NCBI RefSeq assembly: GCF_000949295.1
Contig: NZ_JXYS01000073.1
Location: forward strand, 1-49,113
Direction: 5' to 3'
Length of the DNA stretch: 49,113 nucleotides
DNA from: Acidithrix ferrooxidans
GTDB taxonomy: Bacteria > Actinomycetota > Acidimicrobiia > Acidimicrobiales > Acidimicrobiaceae
The translations under genes were made by a program, and so were the position numbers. Each line of letters begins with the position of its first letter. Positions within the stretch are counted from its first letter, which is position 1. Under the pieces are notes generated by a model. The model had not been told where the DNA came from. It did not search any database and saw only the letters and a list, made by a program, of their open reading frames with translations. Positions 1 to 8,460 of this stretch are shown here, one piece after another.

Positions 1-478
1 TCGGGCGCTGCAATCAAAGAAGTGGTCTACGGAGAGGGCAATCGCACCAGAGCTAATGGACGAGCTCCCCAACATCCATCACAACGGCCAAAAGAAATCA
101 TCACCGAAGATCTGTCTCACCTAGGGGGTAAGGGCTAAGTCTAAGAAGATATCTCGACTCTGCTCATCGTGGGCAAGGGACGAGAACCAAGAACGCATTA
201 TGGTACATGCGCATGTCGGAACCTCCGGCATTAAAACGGTCAACGCGGCCTACACCAGCCAAACATCTCCTAATCCAACGTGTGGGTATGTCTCTTTCGA
301 CAACCGAAGCGGGGATGTGTTTCACTGTCGTAACCCTTATTGGGATTGCAATTGGCAGGGCGATGCAGATCACGTAGCCTCCATGAACATCAAATCAAGG
401 ATCCAAGATCACCAGATCGACCGGTTCACTCCCTACACGGAAGTGAGAAAGATTCTTGACGCGAGGTTCCTACGCTAA
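1..478 (+). pseudogene. C-terminal remnant of an IS200/IS605-type TnpB (OrfB) transposase-associated nuclease, frameshifted
   Basis: Two reading frames join into the end of a TnpB protein. Positions 1-138 carry a RuvC-II-like stretch ending in ITEDLSHLGGKG and a stop. From 137 the next frame reads KSKKISRLCSSWA, then AAYTSQT, then a zinc-ribbon-like region (TCGYV, FHC, WDC) and the last RuvC Asp motif, GDADHVASMNIK. The order EDLS, W, AYTSQT, Cys knuckles, DAD...NI is the usual order in OrfB/TnpB. Decay is visible: the frame changes near 137, and the first Cys of the first CxxC knuckle is lost (SPNPTCG). The beginning lies outside the window. The protein is unlikely to be active, although a perfect hairpin typical of an element end follows at 594-619. 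The family call is secure; which subgroup it belongs to is not. Confidence 0.72.
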
Positions 479-593
479 ATGGAAAGCCGGAACATCCTCG
501 AAGATGCCAAGGATAGCGCTCACGGCAGGACTCCAAGGATACCACGACAACGCGAGTTGGACGTGGGAGGTGTGCAACCACCGACTCGCCCTA

Positions 594-619
594 GTTCTGC
601 CCCGTGGATGGGGCAGAAC
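594..619 (+). repeat. Perfect 10-bp hairpin downstream of the TnpB remnant (possible IS200/IS605 right end)
   Basis: GTTCTGCCCC (594-603) pairs exactly with GGGGCAGAAC (610-619) across a 6-base loop. No T-run follows, so it is a poor intrinsic terminator. IS200/IS605 elements end in subterminal hairpins, and TnpB guide RNAs end in such structures, so its place about 115 bases after the tnpB remnant fits an element end. This is inference from position. The rest of 479-924 holds no convincing gene. Confidence 0.45.
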
Positions 620-938
620 ACGCAAAGGCGTCTGGAGAGCGAAAACAAAAGAGGTGCATATGAATGTATATGTATTTCGGAGCGGATTGGAACTAGGGCG
701 CTGGGACCCTACTCTCCCTATTCGAATAAGAGCCTAAAATAAGCACTCCAAAAAATAACCATGACGAGAGAAGATCTTGAACGAACTGATGATTGTTTGG
801 TGTTATTGAACCTAAATCGGGTGTGGTTTTCGAACCGGACTTGTAACGGCGACTGGGATAAGGAATATCTCTTTAGTTCTTCAGTTTGATATGATTGGTT
901 TGATCGGACCCATGACCGACAGATAAGGGAGGTCGAAG

Positions 939-1265
939 ATGACAGCAACCCTGAAGATGACGCATAAATCCATCGGGGCGGAAGTTAGAAGGGGTACCTA
1001 TGATATTTTAGTCGATGGCCGACTGGCGGGATCGGTTAAAATGAATGCAACCACAGAGATTAAAATTGTCCCCGGACCCCACAGCTTGCAACTTCGCAAT
1101 GGTCGAAATTCCAGCCGCGTTCAGAAGTTTGAGGCTGCCGAGAGTCAAACCGTCTCTTATCGATGCACCGGCAAGAGCTTTCTCCCTATCTTCCTTGCAT
1201 CTTTTGTCATCTCCGATTTGGCCCTTCAGCTACGTCGTGTCGATGATGGCCACTCTCAATTGTGA
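939..1265 (+). CDS. Small PEGA-like protein with C-terminal membrane segment
   Basis: A 108-residue protein preceded by a good ribosome binding site (AAGGGAGG at 925-932, six bases before the ATG). Residues 15-75 look like a compact beta domain: GTYDILVDGRLAGSVKM, then VPGPHSLQLRNGRNSS. This resembles PEGA-type or small actinobacterial domains in which a short ligand-like strand is presented. Residues 80-98 (FLPIFLASFVISDLALQL) form one hydrophobic segment, so the protein is probably anchored by its C-terminus. It stands alone, with no partner gene next to it. The function is unknown. I am fairly sure it is a real gene because of the RBS and the protein-like composition. Confidence 0.6.
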   Translation: MTATLKMTHKSIGAEVRRGTYDILVDGRLAGSVKMNATTEIKIVPGPHSLQLRNGRNSSRVQKFEAAESQTVSYRCTGKSFLPIFLASFVISDLALQLRRVDDGHSQL

Positions 1266-1484
1266 AGCTTTTGCTAGTGGGTATTTAGCCATTAGTGCTG
1301 AATTGGATGACCCGGAACTAATTCTTCCTAACTGCGACCCCCAACTTCTTTTTTTCATCTTCATATCGGGTGATTTTGACTCCTTTATATCTTTCGATAA
1401 CCCCAATGGCTGGTAGGACTCTCCTTGTTTATTTGCCGAGCTGTCCAAGGGGTGCCAACACCAGAGTGTTCTTGTGGTCGACCT

Positions 1485-1799
1485 CTAAAATATGGCTTTG
1501 TGGGAGATACTTAAATTGGAGAGGTCGAGGCATACTGCCCCTTGATATGCCTGACTAGTGGACCTTGGCAATCGTTGACAATCATTTGAAGGAGACTTCC
1601 TTGGGAGTTGACGATAGCGATGAAGGAAGTTGACGTTCTCTCCAACATAGATCTTTCTATTCTTGTCGAGTAGGTACACGACAGGCCAATTTTGAAGTTT
1701 GTATGTTACGGAAACTACTGCTTCGTCGAGCAATTCTTCTGGACTTTTTCGTATAATAGAGAATTGAGCAGGTCCGCTAGGGGCAATTTCAATGTTCAC
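1485..1799 (-). pseudogene. N-terminal remnant of a GIY-YIG-domain protein (DUF2075-helicase type)
   Basis: The first 55 residues carry the GIY-YIG core: NWPVVYLLDKNRKIYVGENVNFLHRYRQL, matching the pattern (G/P)xxYxLx...xYVGxTxxxxxRxxQ. In many bacteria this domain opens a large DUF2075 helicase/nuclease. Here only 104 residues remain. A later segment, AVCLDLSNLSIS, resembles the 'FNKSAxLDLExxLI' part that usually follows, and then the frame closes. No helicase portion exists downstream on the minus strand. I therefore read it as a truncated relic rather than a stand-alone nuclease. No clear Shine-Dalgarno is visible. Confidence 0.45.
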
Positions 1800-2334
1800 T
1801 TTACCTCGATACCTTTAGGTCGATATTTTCTAGGCTATCTGATTCGAGTCCGTGATGGGTGAGGTGTAACGCGGATTTTATTTTGAATTACTCGTGTCGA
1901 TGCGATGGCACTGATTCGAATTTACAGCAATATTTTGATTTGTGCTCCTACTTAACGAGAGATAAATTCGGCCATACGAAATCAGATCGATCATCCGGAT
2001 TATTAGGCGCGCTGAAATCCACAGATTTAGTTTTAGGTACTCGCAACGCGAATCTCGAATCTTATCGCTTGAGCATTAATAGTTGTATTTGTTATGGGAT
2101 TTCCGTAACAGGAAGGGTGGCTGAAAATGTTAGTGCAGGAGGCTCTCACGACCGGACCCTACGTGGAAGCCATGGAATGAGAGCGCTTGCCTGTCTTCAA
2201 GCGATTCTTGACGTGATCCAGCCGACAATGGAAAAGGCGGAACTGATGCTTCTTGGATCGATATTGAATGCTGATCGATCCAAGAGGGTTCGTTTTTAGA
2301 TATCTCTGGTTTGAATCTCAATATATCAACTTTC

Positions 2335-2367
2335 AGATAAAGTAGCACTTAATGTGCTACTTTATCT
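2335..2367. promoter_or_regulatory. Operator palindrome of the toxin-antitoxin operon
   Basis: AGATAAAGTAGCAC (2335-2348) and GTGCTACTTTATCT (2354-2367) are exact inverted copies separated by TTAAT. The palindrome ends two bases before the antitoxin ATG at 2370. Type II antitoxins of the Phd/VapB class bind such sites to repress their own operon. A weak -35-like TTGAAT lies at 2311-2316. No Shine-Dalgarno separates the palindrome from the ATG, so translation is probably leaderless or controlled by this structure. Confidence 0.7.
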
Positions 2368-2369
2368 AT

Positions 2370-2648
2370 ATGATTAGGATTGGTGTTAAAGAGTTGCGGC
2401 AGAATGCCAGTAAGTATCTAGAGCAAGTGAAGCGCGGCGAAATTATTGAAGTTACCGCGCGAGGAGCTTTGGTAGCACTTATTTCTTCTCCCTATCGAGA
2501 GTCCGACGGATTCGAAGGGCTCGTCGCAAGGGGCCAAATAATTCCACCTGTCAATCAATTTCAAATCCCTAAGCATCGACGCAAGTTATCGCCGGGTGTC
2601 GTTTCCGATGATGTCCTTAATGATCTGCGTGAAGAGCGATTCGAATGA
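2370..2648 (+). CDS. vapB: Type II antitoxin, Phd/YefM (VapB) family
   Basis: A 92-residue protein. The start MIRIGVKELRQNASKYLEQVKRGEI is the classic N-terminal DNA-binding part of Phd/YefM antitoxins (consensus ...VxELRxNxSxYLxxVxxGE), followed by VTARGALVALI. The C-terminal half (residues about 50-92) is charged and would wrap the toxin. I chose the ATG at 2370, not the upstream in-frame ATG at 2352, because 2352 lies in the loop of the operator palindrome and would add a non-conserved MCYFIY leader. Its stop overlaps the toxin start (ATGA at 2645-2648), so the two are translationally coupled. Confidence 0.88.
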   Translation: MIRIGVKELRQNASKYLEQVKRGEIIEVTARGALVALISSPYRESDGFEGLVARGQIIPPVNQFQIPKHRRKLSPGVVSDDVLNDLREERFE

Positions 2649-3046
2649 TTTATTTGGACACTTCTGCCCTTGTCAAGCTGGTCATCGACGAGGAGGAAAG
2701 TGTGGCTCTGATAGATTGGCTCGGGATAAATGCAGATGCCTTGAAAGTTACTAGTCAACTAGCTCACGTTGAGCTGATTCGAGCGTGCAACCGACTTGAC
2801 GATACTTTGACTCCCTTTGCCCGATCTCTTTTATCTGGCATTGGTAGCATCCCGATAACTAGCAATGTCTTGAATATTGCTTCTGACCTAAAACCATATG
2901 AGTTACGAAGTTTAGATTCGATTCATTTGGCAAGTGCGATCTCAATTGGTAGCTCACTTTCATATTTTGTTGCGTATGATTTGCGTTTATGTGCAGCAGC
3001 TGGCGAAGCGGGGTTCAGCGTCGAGTCGCCATCGAGAGTGGATTAG
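2645..3046 (+). CDS. vapC: PIN-domain ribonuclease toxin VapC
   Basis: A 133-residue PIN-domain protein. The acidic residues expected to hold Mg2+ are in place: D5 in MIYLDTSALVKL, E43 in HVELIRA, D91 in SLDSIHLASA and D112 in VAYDLRL. Length and motif order are typical of VapC toxins, which cleave RNA (often tRNA or rRNA) when freed from antitoxin. The start codon overlaps the antitoxin stop by four bases, giving the standard antitoxin-first operon. Nothing suggests it is broken. The RNA target cannot be read from the sequence. Confidence 0.9.
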   Translation: MIYLDTSALVKLVIDEEESVALIDWLGINADALKVTSQLAHVELIRACNRLDDTLTPFARSLLSGIGSIPITSNVLNIASDLKPYELRSLDSIHLASAISIGSSLSYFVAYDLRLCAAAGEAGFSVESPSRVD

Positions 3047-3405
3047 AGTCCGACTTCGGATTAGCAGCGGTCAATTGTGTTGCAACTATCAGGTAGTTCC
3101 AGCCACGCAAATCGGAAGTGTCGCATAAGTCGATGAGCGTCGGAAACCCTTAGGGGACTAAAGCTTAAATTAGATCGTTTTGAATCGTTCGTTGGCAGTG
3201 AGGGCGACGTTTTAGTACGCCGATTGCGATTTCCGACCAATTGCTCAAGGCGTTGTATTTTTCGAAGTTGCCTTGCGCAGTGATGGCGTCTCCAAATTTG
3301 TATCAGAGGAAGTTCACGTAAATCGCTCAAATTCATGTGCCAATAATCTCCAAGGTGACAGTACGTCTTTCGTTGGCGTAGGAAGAATGTAGCAATGGTT
3401 GCTGC
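3047..3405. other. Gene-free stretch after vapC
   Basis: No convincing gene, RNA or repeat. The open frames here lack ribosome binding sites and recognisable motifs. Confidence 0.5.
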
Positions 3406-3846
3406 CTAAATGCCACCAATTTTTTGCGTCAAAGTCGACGTTAGGATGCCGACCAATACTTCTCGACTAACGCCGACGGCTGAGTCAAGGAACTGCTTAA
3501 GTTTGGAACGTTTTTCAGGATCCGTTTCCGATTCAATGGCAATTGGAACGCCACGAATTAGAGATTCAATCACTAACTCCTCGGATGGCCACTGCCCGGA
3601 TGCGCGCCGTGCGGCTGATGTGACTAGGTAGGGTCCAGGGTCTCCTCCATTAATGAATTCTCTGAGGGTGATGTACTCCTCTCCGAGAGCATGAGTAGCT
3701 GCGCGGACTTCCTCTTTTGATCTGGACAAGTGCTCGGCGACCTCGTTTATTGAGAGTAAACTATGGGGCCTTTTCTCATTGAGAAGCTCGATGATGGCTT
3801 CAAGTACCGGAAGGTCTCGTTCAAACCAAGTGGACGGAACTGACAT
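3406..3846 (-). CDS. Hypothetical winged-helix-like protein (conserved in actinobacteria)
   Basis: A 146-residue protein with an excellent start: AAGGGGAG six bases before the ATG. The N-terminal part (residues 10-60: FERDLPVLEAIIELLNE, SINEVAEHLSRSKEEVRAATHAL) reads as a helix-turn-helix or winged-helix fold. A short acidic loop (GGDPGPYLV) and an amphipathic helical C-terminus follow (EKRSKLKQFLDSAVGVSREVLVGILTSTLTQKI). I recognise the overall pattern from actinobacterial hypothetical proteins but not a named function. Possibly a DNA-binding regulator or an effector of a mobile or defence region. It is transcribed alone, toward vapBC. Confidence 0.65.
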   Translation of the reverse strand: MSVPSTWFERDLPVLEAIIELLNEKRPHSLLSINEVAEHLSRSKEEVRAATHALGEEYITLREFINGGDPGPYLVTSAARRASGQWPSEELVIESLIRGVPIAIESETDPEKRSKLKQFLDSAVGVSREVLVGILTSTLTQKIGGI

Positions 3847-4434
3847 GTAACTCCCCTTCTGAGCCCGATTGATGGTGGTAAGTTCAGCTTCCCACTGTTA
3901 CCTGAGAGAGGTGCGGTCGGGAAAGGGCAACTGAAATTTGCCACTCCCTTTGCTGTTTTCATTGCTGTAGCACCTTTGTAAGTCACCATTATTATTCTGC
4001 CTAGCGGCAGTTACAGTCTCTGCGCCCATTAACGTTCCTGTGCTAATGGGGAGCGAATGTCGCACCGCAGCCTTTTGTAAACCTTGTTACTAGATCCAGT
4101 GAGAATGTTGTGATTCCTTCGGAAGGCACTCGATACTTGTTACGTAGGTCGCTCGAGCACTGCTACGGTTTACGCATGTTGCGGTGTTGTGTTCACGACT
4201 GCAACTTTCGCTCCGCGCAAGAGGCCCTCGACTTTTTGAGCAGCGTCTTTCATGAAAATCAGCTTGATGCAAGGTCGAAGTTCGCACTGTTGGAGATGCT
4301 TGAGAGCTAAGTTGCACCTTGGAGACTTGACCCAGGGAAGGTAGATTCCAGGTCCGCGTTGACGCTTTGGTGAAAGCCAGTTCTCTGCATTCATAGCGGT
4401 TGGTGCGTTAATGTACGAAAAACAATCCTTTAGA
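3847..4434. other. Gene-poor stretch with a weak 66-residue frame
   Basis: Between two divergent genes. A GTG-start frame at 4110-4310 (ending QEALDFLSSVFHENQLDARSKFALLEMLES) looks somewhat protein-like but has no ribosome binding site, so I do not call it a gene. The minus-strand promoter of the winged-helix gene must lie near 3850-3950. Confidence 0.35.
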
Positions 4435-4473
4435 TACTAACATTTATGTTACTTACATTAATGTTAGTAACAT
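4435..4473. promoter_or_regulatory. Two nested palindromes upstream of the AAA ATPase gene
   Basis: TACTAACATT (4435-4444) is the exact inverse of AATGTTAGTA (4460-4469). Inside the same segment, ATGTTACT (4446-4453) is the exact inverse of AGTAACAT (4466-4473). The two right arms overlap, so only one palindrome can form at a time. This looks like an autoregulatory operator, 24 bases before the ATG at 4497. Confidence 0.5.
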
Positions 4474-4496
4474 GAATTATTGGCTTGTGAGGTATT

Positions 4497-5915
4497 ATGC
4501 CGGGCTTTGTTGGTCGTCAGACTCAGTTGAATTCGCTTGATCGATTGCTAGGGCGTATTCGGTCAGAGATTAATACCGATCTTCCGGGACGTTGCATACT
4601 CATGCGTGGTCGACGTCGGGTTGGCAAGAGTCGACTGGTGGAGGTCTTTGCCAACCGTTCGGGGATACCGACGCTCTATTTCACGGCATCGCGCCAGCGA
4701 AGCCATGAACTGGAGTTGTTTGCAGAAGCGGTCGTGGAGTCGAATCTTCCGAATGCTGATCTGTTCAGAGGTACTCACCTGGATAATTGGGATGTTGCAC
4801 TGCGATTGCTCGGGCAGACTTTGCCGCACGACACTCCGAGCATTGTGATCTTTGACGAGTTTCCGTATCTTGTCGAACAAGATGTGAGTATCGAAGCTAT
4901 CTTCCAAAAGCAGTGGGACCGTATTCTATCCCACAAGCCAGTTCTGCTGATCTTGGTCGGTTCTGACCTCGCTATGATGGAGGCTCTGAACTCTCATGAC
5001 CGGGCGTTCTACCAGCGGGGAACCGAGATGATAATCCCGCCGCTGTCACCACTCGAGACGGCACAAATCGTTGGTTCACCTGATGAAACATCGGCTTTCG
5101 ACTCCTACCTTATCACCGGGGGACTTCCACTCATCTGTGACGATTGGCCTGTAGGTCTTCCTATGTGGGATTACCTCGAAGGGGCGCTCTCAGAGACAAC
5201 GTCAGCTCTGATCGTCAGTGCCGAACGGTCTTTGGCCGCCGAGTTCCCGGTAGAAGCATTAGCCCGTGAGGTTTTAGGAAAGATCGGGGCAGGGGAGACG
5301 ACCTTTACCAATATTTCGCGTGCTGCCGGTGGGCTCCAAGCAGTTAGTGCTTCCCGAGCACTTGAACTACTTACCGCGAAGCGAATTGTCATTCGAGAGG
5401 TTCCATTATCGACCAAGCCCTCAAAAGAGGCAAGATATCGCGTCGATGATCCCTACCTGAGATTTTGGCTTACCTTCATTGGACCTCATCTAGCGGAAAT
5501 CGAACGTGGACGCTCCGATCGGGTGTTGGCGCGAATAAAAGCTAGCTGGACCTCTTGGAGAGGGCGAGCAATAGAGCCGATAGTTAGGGAGTCTCTGGCC
5601 CGACTTCTTCCACTTGATGGCCTTGTTGCGGAAGCCGTAGGCGGATACTGGACCCGAACTAACGTCCCTGAGGTTGATATCATCGGCGCCGACCGCAATC
5701 CCTTAGCGAAGGTGATTACCTTTGCAGGCTCAATAAAGTGGCTTGAAACCGAACCTTTTGACAACGGCGATCTAAACGCTCTAGCTGCCGCAACTCTTCA
5801 GGTTCCGGGCGCTAGCAAAGATACGCCGTTAATCGCTGTTAGCCGTAGTGGGGTGGGGCCAAACGTCAACGCTGCGTTCAAATTTGGCCCAGATGACCTG
5901 ATCAAAGCTTGGTAA
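4497..5915 (+). CDS. Archaeal-type AAA ATPase with DUF234-like C-terminus
   Basis: A 472-residue protein. It opens with GFVGRQTQLNSLDRLL, the usual start of 'archaeal ATPase' STAND-like proteins. It has a Walker A-like RGRRRVGKSRLV (residues 38-49) and a Walker B-like IVIFDEFPYLV (about 117-127). LILVGSDLAMME (about 150-161) is a sensor-like strand. The C-terminal third has YRVDDPYLRFWLTFIGP, the hallmark of the DUF234 region, then a restriction-nuclease-like segment (WRGRAIEPIVRE...PEVDIIGAD). These proteins are often linked to genome defence or mobile DNA, but no defined role is established for most. TGTGAGG precedes the start, and a double palindrome lies upstream. The gene is intact and alone. 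Confidence 0.82.
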   Translation: MPGFVGRQTQLNSLDRLLGRIRSEINTDLPGRCILMRGRRRVGKSRLVEVFANRSGIPTLYFTASRQRSHELELFAEAVVESNLPNADLFRGTHLDNWDVALRLLGQTLPHDTPSIVIFDEFPYLVEQDVSIEAIFQKQWDRILSHKPVLLILVGSDLAMMEALNSHDRAFYQRGTEMIIPPLSPLETAQIVGSPDETSAFDSYLITGGLPLICDDWPVGLPMWDYLEGALSETTSALIVSAERSLAAEFPVEALAREVLGKIGAGETTFTNISRAAGGLQAVSASRALELLTAKRIVIREVPLSTKPSKEARYRVDDPYLRFWLTFIGPHLAEIERGRSDRVLARIKASWTSWRGRAIEPIVRESLARLLPLDGLVAEAVGGYWTRTNVPEVDIIGADRNPLAKVITFAGSIKWLETEPFDNGDLNALAAATLQVPGASKDTPLIAVSRSGVGPNVNAAFKFGPDDLIKAW

Positions 5916-7110
5916 ATTGAACGGGAATGCTCGTAGTTGCTGAAGGAAAATCTCCGATCGTATTGATCCGTGTGTTCGAGGTATAGTTTGCGCCAACCGC
6001 TAAGTGACGGATTGGATACGTAATCCACGGTAACTGCACAATTTGTTTGATAGGGATCGAAATCGGTCACGCTCAATCGTCCGAACTTTAAAAAGGTCCT
6101 TTGGTCCAGCTGTAATTCGATTACTGCTCTGAATCTTAGATTGCCATTTTCGTGTACAGCATTTGAATTTAAGGCGCGAGGTCGAGGCTCGTTCTATCGA
6201 GGTACGTAGCCCTGTACCTAAATCACCCAGGAAGGATTGACGACAGGTGGCTCATCCTCCGAGCCGACGAAGTGACTCATTTTGAAGACAACAATATTAG
6301 TGCCCGCCATTACAGTCAATGAAATGTTGCCGACACCTGTGCCCCAAGCCTAACGCCGGAATCAATGACTTCGCGGTGAGGCCATTAGTGTGACGAAGGG
6401 ACTTGACTACAGTTGATCAAAGGCTATTGAGACCGAAAATGCCAAATACTTCAAATCGAATGGGTTGACCCCCCCCATACGCTTCCTGGGAATGTCCATC
6501 CGCAAGATCAACTTTGGTCGGGCAAGACGGATCACTTTCGCCCGTGTTGTACATCGGAAGGATATGGGGCTCACTAGGGGTTTATTTCTCAATTACGGCT
6601 GTTATTGGTGGCGTGAGGTGATTCACAAAGTCCATACGATCTGTCTGGGTGACTTCGTTTCTCATCAGGCGCACCAAGTCATTGAAACTATACAAAAACT
6701 TAGGTGCTTGCGATTATCGCGGCGAACTTTTCGTTGGTAAAGAACGCGAATCCCATTGCCAAGCTTTCATCCTGGCGAAAACCGATCGAGGATAAGAAGA
6801 ATGCCATAAACGAATTGATCATTAGAGACCAACTGTTATGATCGTTCTGGAGATCCTACCCACAGCCCACAACTCCTATTGTGTCTTGCTTTGGCCCGTA
6901 TAGTTGCCGACGCAGTTTTCCATGGCGCTGCTATGAGGATAGAAAATATCCGCCCTTTTGTGGGTTCAGGGCCCAAATGGTATCGATACAGACAAATCGA
7001 GTAACTGTGAGAACAGAAGTGGCTATGGCATTGATGAACTTTGGGTATGAATTGTTTTTTGGAGTGGATCTTTGCGACGTCTTTGAATCTCTTTTGTGAC
7101 GAATCGCACA
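5916..7110. other. Gene-poor stretch, about 1.2 kb
   Basis: Open frames here have no ribosome binding sites or known motifs. One minus-strand frame starting at 6076 (MSVTDFDPYQTNCAVTVDY...) looks mildly protein-like and may be a relic. Nothing else is supported. Confidence 0.4.
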
Positions 7111-7121
7111 GCTAAGGTAAC

Positions 7122-7132
7122 TGTCCTTACCA
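7122..7132 (-). promoter_or_regulatory. Candidate FadR-type operator upstream of the MFS gene
   Basis: On the minus strand the site reads AGTGGTAAGGACAG, sharing the nonamer AGTGGTAAG with sites at 11080, 11218 and 20013. It matches TGGTAAGACCA at 9 of 11 positions. A weaker half-site (AAGTGGTAA on the minus strand, around 7181-7191) lies closer to the gene. These are the only repeated motif-like elements before the MFS start at 7234. Confidence 0.5.
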
Positions 7133-7233
7133 CTAGGATGGAAGTCGAAGTTGGGCCGAGTGGCTAATCTCTCATTGTCAAGTTACCACTTGTGCCTTTT
7201 TCCCTTTTCTGTTCGTCTATCCTTGGAGATCAA

Positions 7234-8460
7234 GTGAATGAGACAAGAGGCATAGCTGCTTCAGTGCGGCGTCTCTTAGAGTTATCTGGTCAAGAGCTCT
7301 TTATTATTGCAACTTACCTGATCGTTACCGGCCTCTTTAGAGCTAGCCAGAACGCAGCACAGACCACTATGCCATTGATCGGTCACGACCTGCTTGGAAT
7401 TGGTGTTAGCCAGATTGGCTTGGTTGCAACGATCTGGGGTGGCGCAAGTGTTGTTACCAATATTTTTATAGCATCCATTCGAGGATCTAGCCGTTACATC
7501 TTTGTTGGTGGTTTGATTGCATTTCCATTTGGAATCTTGGCTCTTGTCTTTTCCCACACCTATCTCCAATTGATAGCCTCTATCTTGCTTTTGGCAATTA
7601 GCGGTGGGATAGTAATGCCTGCGCTAGCGAGCTCATCAGCAACCCTAGGATCGGTTTCCTCCAAGCGAGGCGCAGTTGCCTTTACTGTTGCACTCAGCTT
7701 GAGCCTCGCCATTGGTCCGCTAATCGAGGCAGGCGCCCTGCGCGCAAGTCACGATTCTTTGCGCATTGCGCTCGCTTTCTTTGTGCCATTGGCAGCTGTG
7801 GGATCTGTCCTTGGGATATTAAAGTTGGGTCGCACCAAAGATCAGCCTTCTTCAGGGTCATCCGCGGGCCAAAGAGCTTACGTGCTCTTTCGACAGCGAG
7901 ACTTTCGCGACGCAGTCTTTAGCCTTGCCCTGTACCAGTTTCCATTTGTCGCAATAATCAACTTTGGTGCAATCTTGGCTCGCACCCGCTTTGGTGCCAG
8001 TGCGGCCTTTTCACAAGAGGCATTGACTTCATTCTTTTTAGTTTCGTTTATCTCACGGGCGGTCTTGTTATTTCATCCAACCAAAAATAGAGATAAAACT
8101 TGGCTTAGAGGTGCAGCGATCTTGACGATTTTGGGTGTCGTTATAGTTGGGTTGGCTGGAAGTTCTCTATGGTTTGTAGTTGCAATGGGGCTTCTTGGGA
8201 TACCTCATGGCCTCACATATCCGCTGGCCCTCAACCTTTTGAATGAGTCGGCTACTCCGGATCAGCTCGCAAAGGGAAATTCAATTCTCTCGGCTACCAC
8301 TGGATTGATCTCTTTGACTGGGCCATTTGTCATCGGCCTTTTATCTGCTAGTTTTGGTATCTCAACTATGTTTTTGTTGATGGCGCTTCCAACTATTGGA
8401 TTTTCTATGCCGCTATTCTTTCACCACCATAAAACTGCCTCTGGGGCCCCAGTACTTTAG
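7234..8460 (+). CDS. MFS transporter of the sulfosugar island
   Basis: A 408-residue membrane protein with about 12 hydrophobic segments and a loop in the middle (GRTKDQPSSGSS, before RAYVLFRQRDFRDAVFS). I chose the GTG at 7234, which has GGAG at 7225-7228 in front. A longer frame begins at 7192 but adds a non-conserved leader. The family is the major facilitator superfamily; the substrate cannot be read from motifs. Its stop codon overlaps the stop of the convergent lactonase by three bases, and operator-like sites precede it. In this context it could import a sulfonate or export a product such as sulfolactate. Sulfoglycolytic loci normally need an exporter, and no TauE-type gene is seen here. 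Confidence 0.78.
   Translation: MNETRGIAASVRRLLELSGQELFIIATYLIVTGLFRASQNAAQTTMPLIGHDLLGIGVSQIGLVATIWGGASVVTNIFIASIRGSSRYIFVGGLIAFPFGILALVFSHTYLQLIASILLLAISGGIVMPALASSSATLGSVSSKRGAVAFTVALSLSLAIGPLIEAGALRASHDSLRIALAFFVPLAAVGSVLGILKLGRTKDQPSSGSSAGQRAYVLFRQRDFRDAVFSLALYQFPFVAIINFGAILARTRFGASAAFSQEALTSFFLVSFISRAVLLFHPTKNRDKTWLRGAAILTILGVVIVGLAGSSLWFVVAMGLLGIPHGLTYPLALNLLNESATPDQLAKGNSILSATTGLISLTGPFVIGLLSASFGISTMFLLMALPTIGFSMPLFFHHHKTASGAPVL

Noticed and set aside
1859-2299. A 146-residue open frame on the plus strand
   Set aside because: No ribosome binding site, odd amino-acid composition and no motif I recognise.
4110-4310. A 66-residue GTG-start frame with a helical-looking end
   Set aside because: No Shine-Dalgarno and no similarity I can name; left as a note in the spacer entry.
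5798-6076. A minus-strand frame reading MSVTDFDPYQTNCAVTVDY...
   Set aside because: It runs into the 3' end of the ATPase gene on the other strand and has no RBS; at most a relic.
6465-6740. A 91-residue plus-strand frame
   Set aside because: Begins over a run of eight C, lacks an RBS and shows no protein-like motif.
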